Below, piece by piece: positions 1 through 7,766 of a stretch of DNA of 64,000 nt. The stretch comes from Palsa-513 sp036510225 (GTDB taxonomy: Bacteria; Actinomycetota; Thermoleophilia; Solirubrobacterales; Solirubrobacteraceae): positions 1 to 64,000 of the forward strand of contig DATCEH010000122.1 of NCBI GenBank assembly GCA_036510225.1, written 5' to 3'. The position numbers and the translations under genes are program-made. Numbering within the stretch: position 1 is the stretch's first letter; every line of letters starts with the position of its first letter. The notes beneath the pieces are model-generated. The model made no database searches. It had not been told where the DNA came from and saw nothing but the letters and a program-made list of their open reading frames with translations.

Positions 1-1294
1 CGCTCGCCAGACGATCGCCGCCGAGCCGCTCGACCAGCGCGGGATACAGCGTCCGCCAGGTCTGGCCGAGCGCCCACTGGAGGTCGGGCGCGATCAGCCC
101 GGCGCCGATCGCGAGCGACTGCCGGAGCTCGTCTGCCGGGCCGTGGTCGCCCGCAGCGGGCAGCCCGGCGGTGGCCGCGTCGAGCCACGAATCGACGCCG
201 GCCGCGTGCTCCGGGGCGGCGCTGGCCGCGCGCAGGTTGGCGCGGGCGACGGCCGCCAGGATCGGCAGCAGGTCACCGCACAGGGAGACGGGCTCGTCGA
301 GCCCGGAGAGTCGCCGGCGCCCGCGTCTGGCGAGCTCATCGAGGCCGGGGATCGACCGCGCGAGACCGGCCGCGGGCTTCGCGAGCATCGGCCGGCCGGT
401 CCGCGAGAACGGCAGGATCACGCCGACGTCGTCGCTCCCGGGCCGGTACGCGAGTCGACAGGCCTCGGGTAGCGGCAGCCGGCCTCCTTCTGGACGGCCC
501 CGTCTGTCGTCGTCACGCGGCTCGAAGCTGCCGCCGCGGCCTTCGGTCAGGGCGAGCGCGGCGTCGATGAAGCTGAGCGCGAAGCCGCGGACGGCCACCG
601 TGGCGCCGGCCGGGATTCGCTCCGCGGTCAGCCACCGATCGACCGGAAACACGCCCGCCGCGAGCCGCGCCGGGCCGCCCCACCCGTTCGCAAGGGCCCC
701 GTCCCATGAGTCGTCGTGGCCGGTCGCGAGCAGGACCTCGTCGTAGCGACCTGGACCGGCCGGGGCCGGTGACCGGTCGGTGCCGGGCGAGTGACCTGCG
801 AGCGCGAGGTCCCAGGCCGAGCCGACCCGGCGGACCGCTTGCACCCGCGTCGGATGGACGGTGACCGTCACGTTGGGCGGCGCGTGTGCGAGAAGTGTCC
901 GCAGGCCGTCTGCCAGGTAGCGGCCGACGGTCGCCCGCGGGGGATATCCGGCGGCGTCGCACGGCGCTCCCCGGGCGGCGCACCAGTCCACGAACGAGCG
1001 TCGCTCGGCCGGCGGGGCCGCCCGGCTCCCGGGCCACCACATGTCCACCGCGCCGGCGGCGAAGTTCATCCGCAGATGGGCCGGCTGGCCGGGGTCGTAG
1101 ACCGGTCCGGCCCCGGGAACGGGGTGCGGCTCGAAGGCGTCGACTTCGATCGGCACGCCGCCGTCGGCCCGGGCCGCGTGGTCGAGGAGCCGCTCGAGCG
1201 CGAACATCCCCTTCGGCCCGAGACCGACGATCGCGACGCGGAGACCCTGCCCGCCCGGGCGCGGGCCGGCGGGGGGGCTCAGCTGATCGAGCAC
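1..1294 (-). CDS. FAD/NAD(P)-binding oxidoreductase-like protein, partial
   Basis: The C-terminus runs off the window edge, so about 431 residues are visible. The N-terminus carries a Rossmann dinucleotide motif, VAIVGLGPKGMFALERLL (GxGxxG), about 20 residues in, and then FEPHPVPGAGPVYDPGQPAH and LRMNF, as in the FAD-NAD(P)-binding family (NAD_binding_9 type). A GTG at 1294 is the likely start; it overlaps the 3' end of the upstream PLP-enzyme gene by 16 bp, which implies one transcript and translational coupling. The role is not known from sequence. Beside an SbnA-like enzyme it could oxidise or hydroxylate an amino-acid-derived intermediate (inference). Confidence 0.75.
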   Translation of the reverse strand, partial: MLDQLSPPAGPRPGGQGLRVAIVGLGPKGMFALERLLDHAARADGGVPIEVDAFEPHPVPGAGPVYDPGQPAHLRMNFAAGAVDMWWPGSRAAPPAERRSFVDWCAARGAPCDAAGYPPRATVGRYLADGLRTLLAHAPPNVTVTVHPTRVQAVRRVGSAWDLALAGHSPGTDRSPAPAGPGRYDEVLLATGHDDSWDGALANGWGGPARLAAGVFPVDRWLTAERIPAGATVAVRGFALSFIDAALALTEGRGGSFEPRDDDRRGRPEGGRLPLPEACRLAYRPGSDDVGVILPFSRTGRPMLAKPAAGLARSIPGLDELARRGRRRLSGLDEPVSLCGDLLPILAAVARANLRAASAAPEHAAGVDSWLDAATAGLPAAGDHGPADELRQSLAIGAGLIAPDLQWALGQTWRTLYPALVERLGGDRLAS

Positions 1295-2343
1295 GTCGAT
1301 TCGAGCAGGCCGCCGTCGACGAGCCCGGCCAGCGTGTCCGGCTTGCAACCGAGCGTCCTGGTCACCCAGGCATCGTCATAGACCGTCTCGAGGTAGCCGG
1401 TTCCCCGGTCGGGCAGGATCACCGCGCACGACGTCCCCGGGGCCATCTCATCGGCCATACGCTCGAGGACGATCACGACACCGCCGGACGACGCTCCGGC
1501 GAGGATCGCCTCGCGCTGGGCGAGGCGGCGGCAGCCGACCACGCAGTCGAGGTCGGAGACCCGCTCGAGGCGATCGAACTCGACGCCGACCGACAGCTGC
1601 GTCTCGACGCCGGCCCCGAAGCCGGGGAGCAGGCGGGGACCGGGGCAGCCACCGAACAGGGCGCTCCCGGCCGAGTCGACCGCGACCACCTTCGTCGTGC
1701 GGGCGTGCTCGCGCACGTAGTCACAGCAGCCGCGGAGCGTGCCGGTCGTGCTGGTCGCGACGAACACGTAGTCGACAGCGCCGCCGAGCGCCTCGTCGAT
1801 CTCCCGCATCGTGCCGCTCGCGTGGGCTGCGGCGTTCGCCTGGTTGGCGTACTGGTTCGGCCAGAAGGCGTTCGGCGTCCTGGCGATGAGCTCGGCGACC
1901 AGCCTGAGGCGGGCAGCCAGGAGGTTCCCGGCGTCTGCGGCCGACGGGGACACGACGCGGACGTCGGCGCCCAGCGCCCGCATCGTCCGGAGGCTGGTCT
2001 CGTGGGCGCGGACGTCGACGACGCAGATCAACCCGATCCCGTGGTAGCGGCACGCCTGGGCGAGGCCGATGCCCATGTTCCCCGAACTTGATTCGATCAC
2101 CGTCGTCTCGGCGTTGATCAGCCCCTGCTCGAGCGCGGCCTCGAGCATCCGGGCGGCCGGGCGGTCCTTAGCACTCCCGCCGGGGTTGGCGGCCTCGAGC
2201 TTGGCCCAGACGTCGATATCCGGGCGCAGCAGGTAGCGTCGCAGACCGACGAGCGGCGTGTCGCCGATCGCGCCGAGCACCCCGACCACCGGGTCGCGTG
2301 GGTGATGGAAGGCGTGAGACGGAACCTCAGCCATCGTGCTCAT
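1279..2343 (-). CDS. SbnA-like PLP-dependent synthase (cysteine synthase family)
   Basis: A fold-type II PLP enzyme of 354 aa. The PLP-lysine segment reads NPGGSAKDRPA (residues about 45-56), followed by the substrate loop ESSSGNMGIGLA, NQYANQANAAAH and the C-terminal ILPDRGTGYLETVYDDAW. These pieces match SbnA, which makes N-(2-amino-2-carboxyethyl)-L-glutamate from O-phosphoserine and glutamate on the way to 2,3-diaminopropionate, better than housekeeping CysK. An upstream in-frame ATG (2376) exists, but the ATG at 2343 has GGAGG 8 nt before it and is preferred. No SbnB-type dehydrogenase is visible; its partner here is the overlapping FAD protein. Substrate is inferred from family likeness only. 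Confidence 0.8.
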   Translation of the reverse strand: MSTMAEVPSHAFHHPRDPVVGVLGAIGDTPLVGLRRYLLRPDIDVWAKLEAANPGGSAKDRPAARMLEAALEQGLINAETTVIESSSGNMGIGLAQACRYHGIGLICVVDVRAHETSLRTMRALGADVRVVSPSAADAGNLLAARLRLVAELIARTPNAFWPNQYANQANAAAHASGTMREIDEALGGAVDYVFVATSTTGTLRGCCDYVREHARTTKVVAVDSAGSALFGGCPGPRLLPGFGAGVETQLSVGVEFDRLERVSDLDCVVGCRRLAQREAILAGASSGGVVIVLERMADEMAPGTSCAVILPDRGTGYLETVYDDAWVTRTLGCKPDTLAGLVDGGLLESTCSIS

Positions 2344-2601
2344 GAGACACCACCTCCAGATCCAGGGTCGTTGCACCGGCGCAGCTCGATCCAGTTACCC
2401 GAGGGCCGTGGATCGCAATCGGAGTGGGCCGGCGGATCGGCCGGTCGATCGAGCTCATCAGGGCGGCGCCCGGCCGACGGACCCACGGTCGCTGGTCTGA
2501 CGCCCGAGGCGCGTATCGTCTGCCATTCGGGCCAGCCAGAAGGGCGTCGGCTTGGCCAGGTGTAGATGTTGGCGTGAGACGCCGGGACGGAGAATGACGC
2601 G

Positions 2602-4140
2602 ATGCGCTTCGATGAGATATTCGACGGCGCCGGGGCTCCCCGCCCGGACGCGGTCGCGCTGGCCGCGGAGCTCGAGCGGCTTGGGCCGGAGCGCCTGCTC
2701 GCGGCCGGACGGCTGCGGGACGCGATCTTCATGCAGCAGGGGATCACCTTCGATGCGACGGGCAACGACGGCGCCGTCCACGACCGGCCGTTCCCGCTCG
2801 ACCTCGTCCCACGGATCATTCCCGGCGCCGAGTGGCGGCACATCAAGCGGGGCCTGGCCCAGCGGATCCGAGCGCTGAACTACTTCGTCGACGACGTCTA
2901 CCACGAGCGGCGGATCGTCCACGCCGGCGTCGTCCCGTGGGCACTGATCGCCAGCCGGTCGCATTTCGCCCGGGCGGCCCACAACATCCGCCCACCGGGG
3001 GGCGTCTACTGCCACGTGTCGGGGTGCGACCTCGTCCGCGACGACGACGGGTCGTGGTACGTGCTCGAGGACAACGTCCGAACGCCGTCCGGGATCTCCT
3101 ACGTGATCGAGAACCGGATCGCGATGACCCGGCTGGTCCCGTCGCTGTTCGGTCGCTACCGGGTCCGGCCGGTCGACCACTACCCGGGCCTCCTGCTGGC
3201 CGCCCTGCGGGCGGTGGCCCCGGCCGCCGAGGGCGAGGCGACGGTGGTCGTGTGGACTCCGGGCCCGATGAACAGCGCGTACTTCGAGCACGCATTCCTC
3301 GCCCGGCAGATGGGCGTCGAGCTGGTCGAGGCATCAGACCTCGTCGTCCGGGACGACGTCTGCTACATCCGCACGACGAACGGCCTGGCCCGGGTCGACG
3401 CGATCTACCGGCGGCTGGACGATGCCTTCATCGACCCGCTCGAGTTCCGGCCGGACTCATTGCTCGGGGTGCCCGGTCTGATCCGGGCCTACCGGGCGGG
3501 GACGGTGGCGATCGCCAACGCGATCGGCACGGGGGTCGCCGACGACAAGGCCGTCTACCGGTACGTTCCGGACATCATCCGCTTCTACCTCGAGGAAGAG
3601 CCGCTCCTGGAGAACGTGCCGACCTACCTGCTGAGCAGGCCCGACCAGCTCGAGCACGCGCTCGACCGGCTCCACGAGCTCGTCTTCAAGCCGACCGGCG
3701 AGTCCGGCGGGAAGGGCGTGGTGATCGGCCCGCACGCAGACCGGGCGACGCTCGACGCGCTCGAGCGGACGATCCGGGCGGACCCGACGAACTGGATTGC
3801 CCAGGAGGTGATCGGTCTGTCGACCGTGCCGGTCGTCGGCCCGGACGGGGAGCTCTCGCCGCGCCACGTCGACCTCCGGCCGTTCGCCGTCTTCGGCGAG
3901 ACGATCAAGATCGTTCCCGGCGGGCTGACACGCGTGGCGCTCCGCGAGGGATCGATGATCGTCAACTCGTCCCAGGGGGGTGGATCGAAGGACACGTGGG
4001 TGCTCGAGGACGGGCTCGACGACCACGCCCCGCCGGCGCGGATCGTCGACCGGGCGGGTCCGATGCTTCCCGACCTGCGGCTCGACTCGTGGAGCGCACA
4101 GCAGCAACAGCAGCAACAGCACGCGCGCGACGCCCGCTGA
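2602..4140 (+). CDS. Circularly permuted ATP-grasp type 2 protein (DUF404/DUF407)
   Basis: A 512-aa protein of the circularly permuted ATP-grasp family, recognised by MQQGITFD (residues 50-57), YVLEDNVRTPSGISYVIENR (about 153-172), the lysine-containing FKPTGESGGKGVVIGP (about 366-381) and the late VNSSQGGGSKDTWVL segment. Family members are predicted peptide or amide ligases acting with alpha-E and transglutaminase proteins, and exactly those genes follow. The stop overlaps the next start (TGATG at 4138-4142). The C-terminus ends in a run of seven glutamines encoded by CAG/CAA repeats, which is unusual and probably disordered. Chemistry and substrate of this family remain undefined. Confidence 0.9.
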   Translation: MRFDEIFDGAGAPRPDAVALAAELERLGPERLLAAGRLRDAIFMQQGITFDATGNDGAVHDRPFPLDLVPRIIPGAEWRHIKRGLAQRIRALNYFVDDVYHERRIVHAGVVPWALIASRSHFARAAHNIRPPGGVYCHVSGCDLVRDDDGSWYVLEDNVRTPSGISYVIENRIAMTRLVPSLFGRYRVRPVDHYPGLLLAALRAVAPAAEGEATVVVWTPGPMNSAYFEHAFLARQMGVELVEASDLVVRDDVCYIRTTNGLARVDAIYRRLDDAFIDPLEFRPDSLLGVPGLIRAYRAGTVAIANAIGTGVADDKAVYRYVPDIIRFYLEEEPLLENVPTYLLSRPDQLEHALDRLHELVFKPTGESGGKGVVIGPHADRATLDALERTIRADPTNWIAQEVIGLSTVPVVGPDGELSPRHVDLRPFAVFGETIKIVPGGLTRVALREGSMIVNSSQGGGSKDTWVLEDGLDDHAPPARIVDRAGPMLPDLRLDSWSAQQQQQQQHARDAR

Positions 4141-5099
4141 TGCTCGCGCGGATCGCTCACGAGCTGTTCTGGCTGGGGCGGAACCTCGGCCGGGCAGAGC
4201 ACACGGCACGGATGCTCGACGGCGTCTTCCACGCGGACCTCCAGGGTCGTCCGGAGGACCCGAGCGGGGTCACCCTGTCGTGGGACTCGCTCCTGGCGAT
4301 CATGGGTTCGAGCGCCCCCGAGGGGGACTCGGCGTCGCGGGATGTGACGATCGCCGCGCTGACGCAGGACGCGACCAACGTCAACTCGGTCGCCTCGTGC
4401 GTCGCCCGCGCGCGCAACGGCGCCCGGTCCCTGCGGGACGTGATCAGCGCGGAGATGTGGGAGGCGATCAACACGTTCCACCTCGAGCTGGTCGACCAGC
4501 GGGTCTCGAGCGGGCCGTACGCGTTCGTCAGCTACGTCAAGGCCCGGTGCGCCCTGTTCTGGGGCGTCGCCGCCCGGACGATGCTCCGCGACGAAGCGCA
4601 CGCGTTCCTCGACGCCGGCGGTCGGTTCGAGTCGGCGGACATGGTCCTGCGGATGCTCCGCGTCGCGCTCCCGCCGGTCGGCGAGGCCGGCGAGGACGGC
4701 GAGCCGTCGCCGACGCGCGACGGCCAGGCCCTGGCCCTGCTCCAGGCGGTCGGCGGGTTCCAGGCCTACCGCAGGGCCGTGCCGGCCCCACCGAACGCGG
4801 CCCCGGTCGCGAGCTTCCTGCTCTTTCGCCTGAGCTACCCCGATTCGGTCGCGGCGTCGATCAACGCGGCTCGCTTCGCGCTGAGCGTCGCCGACGGCAA
4901 CCCCCGGGCGTCCGAGCCGGTCCTCAGGCTCTCGCGGCTGCTCGCCGACCTCGAGTTCCGCGGGCGGATCGCCGGGGACGGGGCCGGGCTGGTCGAGGCG
5001 TGCGAGATCGTCGGCCGGGAGCTGGCCCTGGCCGACCGGGACATCGCCGAGCGGTATTTCGGCGGGACGGCCACCAACGACGGCCTCCTCCGGCGATGA
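4140..5099 (+). CDS. Alpha-E domain protein (DUF403)
   Basis: A 319-aa, mostly alpha-helical protein beginning MLARIAHELFWLGRNLGRAE, the signature opening of alpha-E (DUF403) proteins. ARTMLRDEAHAFLDAGGRFE (about 140-160) and FLLFRLSYPDSV (about 228-240) are further family segments. Its ATG shares bases with the stop of the ATP-grasp gene and its own stop overlaps the first mini-ORF start, so it sits in a tightly coupled operon. Alpha-E proteins always travel with permuted ATP-grasp and transglutaminase genes; their biochemical role is unknown, and a scaffold or tailoring part in the same peptide-modifying system is inferred. Confidence 0.9.
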   Translation: MLARIAHELFWLGRNLGRAEHTARMLDGVFHADLQGRPEDPSGVTLSWDSLLAIMGSSAPEGDSASRDVTIAALTQDATNVNSVASCVARARNGARSLRDVISAEMWEAINTFHLELVDQRVSSGPYAFVSYVKARCALFWGVAARTMLRDEAHAFLDAGGRFESADMVLRMLRVALPPVGEAGEDGEPSPTRDGQALALLQAVGGFQAYRRAVPAPPNAAPVASFLLFRLSYPDSVAASINAARFALSVADGNPRASEPVLRLSRLLADLEFRGRIAGDGAGLVEACEIVGRELALADRDIAERYFGGTATNDGLLRR

Positions 5100-5125
5100 A
5101 CTCCGCGATCCTCCAGGGCCGATGA
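5096..5125 (+). other. Relay mini-ORF 1 (9 codons) in the ATP-grasp operon
   Basis: ATG at 5096 overlaps the stop of the alpha-E gene (TGA 5097-5099), encodes MNSAILQGR and stops at 5123-5125. That stop overlaps the ATG of the next mini-ORF. It is the first of three 26-bp imperfect repeats, each starting GATGAAC. Whether it is translated is unknown. Confidence 0.55.
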
Positions 5126-5151
5126 ACGTCCTGATCCGCCGAGACCGATGA
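5122..5151 (+). other. Relay mini-ORF 2 (9 codons) in the ATP-grasp operon
   Basis: Second 26-bp repeat unit. ATG at 5122 encodes MNVLIRRDR and stops at 5149-5151, overlapping the ATG (5148) of the transglutaminase gene. Because the period is 26 bp and not a multiple of three, each copy lies in a different frame and ends exactly on the next start. Confidence 0.55.
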
Positions 5152-6023
5152 ACTTCGCGATCCGTTATCTGACCGAGTACCGGTACGCGGCGCCGGTCAC
5201 CGACAACCTCAACGCCCTCCGCGTCCAGCCGGCGACGACGCCACACCAGCGGTGCGACGACTTCAACCTGCTGATCGACCCGGAGACACGGTTGGGCCGG
5301 CACGTCGACTACTTCGGGACGGAGGTGATCGAGTTCGGCGTATCCCGGCCGCACCTGAAGCTGACGATCGACGCCCGCGCCCGGGTGGTCACCTCGGCAC
5401 CGCCGGAGCCGCCCACCGCGCCGTGGAGCGCGCTCGAGTCGCCGGCCTATCGGGATGTCGGCGGCGAGTTCCTGCTCGGGGTCGGGGCCAAGGCAACCGA
5501 CCAGAAGCTGGTCGAGCTGGGCGCGAAGATGCGGGCCGCGACGCCCCAGGAGTCGGTCGGCCTGCTGGCCGAGCTGATCCCGACGGAGTTCGAGTACCGG
5601 GCCGGCGTCACGTACGTAGGCTCGTCCGTCCAGGATCTCCTGGCGGCCGGGGCAGGCGTCTGCCAGGACTTCGTCCACCTGGCGCTGATCCTCCTTCGCA
5701 GGCACGGGATCGCCGCTCGGTACGTGTCGGGTTACCTGTTCGTCGCGCCGGCCGAGGGGTCCGATTCCGTCGAGGTCGACACCCACGCCTGGATCGAGGC
5801 GCTGCTGCCGGCCGAGGGCGCGCCGGTCTGGGTCGGCTACGACCCGACCAACAGCAGCCGGGCTGACGAGCGGCATGTCAAGATCGGCCACGGACGCCAC
5901 TACCCGGACGTCCCGCCGATCAAGGGCGTCTTCCGTGGGGGCTCGGCCGAGCTCGAGACAAGCGTCGTGATGACGCGCCTCGACCCGGCGACGACCGCGT
6001 CGGCAGCGATCGTCGCGCCTTGA
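5148..6023 (+). CDS. Transglutaminase family protein (operon partner 1)
   Basis: A 291-aa protein with the N-terminal beta domain typical of bacterial transglutaminase-like proteins (MNFAIRYLTEYRYAAPV) and a papain-like core: the Cys is in AAGAGVCQDFVHLAL (about residues 161-175), the His in VDTHAWIEALLP (about 207) and the Asp in WVGYDPTNS (about 225-233). The full Cys-His-Asp triad suggests an active protease, amidase or cross-linking enzyme. It is the third gene of the ATP-grasp/alpha-E operon. Its start region is the third copy of a 26-bp repeat, preceded by two mini-ORFs whose stops overlap the following starts. Confidence 0.9.
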   Translation: MNFAIRYLTEYRYAAPVTDNLNALRVQPATTPHQRCDDFNLLIDPETRLGRHVDYFGTEVIEFGVSRPHLKLTIDARARVVTSAPPEPPTAPWSALESPAYRDVGGEFLLGVGAKATDQKLVELGAKMRAATPQESVGLLAELIPTEFEYRAGVTYVGSSVQDLLAAGAGVCQDFVHLALILLRRHGIAARYVSGYLFVAPAEGSDSVEVDTHAWIEALLPAEGAPVWVGYDPTNSSRADERHVKIGHGRHYPDVPPIKGVFRGGSAELETSVVMTRLDPATTASAAIVAP

Positions 6024-6098
6024 CCCAGTTTCGGTCCGCTCTCGTCCTGGGCCCGCCTCGGCCGGGTCGGCGATGACCGGGCGCCGGTCGGAGCGCAG

Positions 6099-6965
6099 AT
6101 GAGCCAACCGGTGGGCGGACTGCGCCACGTGGCGAGCGACCTGGGGTTCACGGCGTCCGACGATGTCGTCCTCGTGGTCGCGCTCGCGCCCGCGCCGAGC
6201 GCCGGTGAGCTGGTCGCCGAGCGACTGCACGTGACGAGCGACGGGAACGGGCCGCAGCCGGTCGTCACCGAGCTGGCCGGATCGGACGGGAGTCGGATGC
6301 ATGTCGTGCGGGCTGGGGCCGGCGACCTGCTGATCTCCTACGCGGCGACGGTACGGGCGGCCGAGCCGCCGGCGGTCGCCTCGCCGGGCACCGACCCCGA
6401 CGAGGTCGCCGGCGGTCTCGTCGACGCCGATGCGATCACGGCCCTGCGCCAGAGCAGGTTCTGCCCGTCTGACGCGCTGGCCGGCTTCGCGGCCGGGGAG
6501 TTCGGTGGCCTCGAGGCGGGGACCGACCTGGCCCGGGCGGTCGCGGCCTGGGTCTTCGAGCGAATCGCCTACGAGCCGGGATCGAGCGGCCCGCTGGATA
6601 CGTCGGTCGACACGCTGCTCTCCGGCGCCGGGGTCTGCCGCGACTTCGCGCACCTGACGATCGCTCTCTGCCGGGCGCTCGGCGTGCCAGCCCGCCTGGC
6701 GGCCGTCTACGCGCCAGGCCTCTCGCCGATGGACTTTCACGCGGTCGTCGAGGTCCGCCGGGGTGGCCGCTGGGAGGTCCACGACCCGACGCGCCTGGCC
6801 CCGCGGACCTCACTCGTACGGATCGCGACCGGGCGTGACGCCTCCGACACCGCGTTCGCGACGACCCTCTCAGGAACGATCGAGTTGACGACGCAGAGCG
6901 TCTTCGCAGTCGTCGAGGGAGATCTCCCGCTCGACGACCACGTCGAACCCGTCGCCCTGGCCTGA
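6099..6965 (+). CDS. Transglutaminase-like protein (operon partner 2)
   Basis: A second transglutaminase-fold protein of 288 aa. The triad is visible as GAGVCRDFAHLTIAL (Cys, about residue 184), SPMDFHAVVEVR (His, about 213) and WEVHDPTRLAP (Asp, about 227). The N-terminal half differs from the preceding paralogue, so this is not a recent duplication. GGAG lies 5 nt before the ATG. The gene closes the ATP-grasp operon; such loci often carry two transglutaminase genes. Its 3' end overlaps the convergent hypothetical gene by 96 bp if that gene is real. Confidence 0.87.
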   Translation: MSQPVGGLRHVASDLGFTASDDVVLVVALAPAPSAGELVAERLHVTSDGNGPQPVVTELAGSDGSRMHVVRAGAGDLLISYAATVRAAEPPAVASPGTDPDEVAGGLVDADAITALRQSRFCPSDALAGFAAGEFGGLEAGTDLARAVAAWVFERIAYEPGSSGPLDTSVDTLLSGAGVCRDFAHLTIALCRALGVPARLAAVYAPGLSPMDFHAVVEVRRGGRWEVHDPTRLAPRTSLVRIATGRDASDTAFATTLSGTIELTTQSVFAVVEGDLPLDDHVEPVALA

Positions 6966-7352
6966 GTCCGGCCCCGGCGCGCCGGCTTGATCGGGAGTCG
7001 AGAGGCGCCCGGACTCGTGCGTGCCGCTCGAGACGGGCCAGGCTGTCGGGTCGAGCGGGAACTCGAGCTCGGCTGGTCCGACGCGCCGTGTCAGCCAGGA
7101 GAGCGCTCCGACGTCGAGTGTCGCAACTCGGAGCGTCTGGCTGGGGTTGCCCCAGGTCCGTAGGTCACCGCTGCGTTCCTGGACGAGGAGCACGACATCC
7201 AGACCGCCCATCGACCGACTGACGAGTTGGGCGAAGGTCGCGGTCAGCCGCCCGACTTCGTGCTCTGTGAGGCGTACGAGAACCAGCGGCTCGGCGTACG
7301 GATCGGCTGTTGGATTCAGGGCGTCCGTCAAAGCCACGCGGATCGTCTGCAT
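6870..7352 (-). CDS. Hypothetical protein
   Basis: Not recognised. About 160 aa, beginning MQTIRVALTDALNP, mixed alpha/beta in appearance, with LVLVRLTEHEVGRLTATFAQ and DVVLLVQERSGD suggesting a compact globular domain. The ATG at 7352 follows AGGAG at 8 nt, which decides the start; upstream codons in the same frame lack coding character. The last 30 codons run antisense to the transglutaminase gene, a longer overlap than usual for convergent genes, so either the true stop region is fast-evolving or the overlap is tolerated. Confidence 0.55.
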   Translation of the reverse strand: MQTIRVALTDALNPTADPYAEPLVLVRLTEHEVGRLTATFAQLVSRSMGGLDVVLLVQERSGDLRTWGNPSQTLRVATLDVGALSWLTRRVGPAELEFPLDPTAWPVSSGTHESGRLSTPDQAGAPGPDSGQGDGFDVVVEREISLDDCEDALRRQLDRS

Positions 7353-7766
7353 GTGTTTCTCCTGTCTCGCCGGTCCGGTACACGCCACCGGCACCGCCGC
7401 CGACCGCGAAGCTGTATCCGTTGCGCGACGCCACATTAAGGTCTGTAGAGGACGCCGATCATGCGGGACGCGTCGGACGGAACCGGTATGTAGCAACGCC
7501 GAGGCTGTGCCGGCATCGCCGATGAGGTTCCGGCGACTGGAGCTGCCGTTTCCGGACTTTGCGCAAACTTCTCGGTATCCACAGGCTTTTCGACCAATTT
7601 GGGCATGGTCGTAGCCGCAGTCCACAGTTCTCGATGAGCCTGTGAACAGCGCCCCGTAGAAATCCCTGCACCGGCCGTTGTATGACCCGGGCTGTTGACA
7701 GGCCGGCCGGTATCGAGTCGATCACGGCGTCGCAAGACGTCGGCGTCTTGCTGTACCAGTGGGGGC
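7353..7766. other. 414-bp intergenic region, divergent promoters
   Basis: No convincing gene. The stretch separates divergent genes at 7352 (minus) and 7767 (plus) and is visibly richer in A+T than its surroundings between about 7430 and 7700. It holds TATCCACAG (about 7576), TCCACAG (about 7621) and CTGTGAAC (about 7642); the outer two form an imperfect inverted pair with GCCTGTG. Promoter and operator content is likely but cannot be resolved by eye. Confidence 0.5.

Noticed and set aside
3624..6782. Long open frame (over 1,000 codons) antisense to the ATP-grasp operon
   Set aside because: Same shadow effect; no start signal and no recognisable domain, whereas the sense strand encodes four complete families.
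7570..7650. DnaA-box-like words suggesting a replication origin
   Set aside because: Only one near-consensus TATCCACA-type match, no A+T-rich unwinding element of adequate size and no dnaA, dnaN or gyrB nearby.
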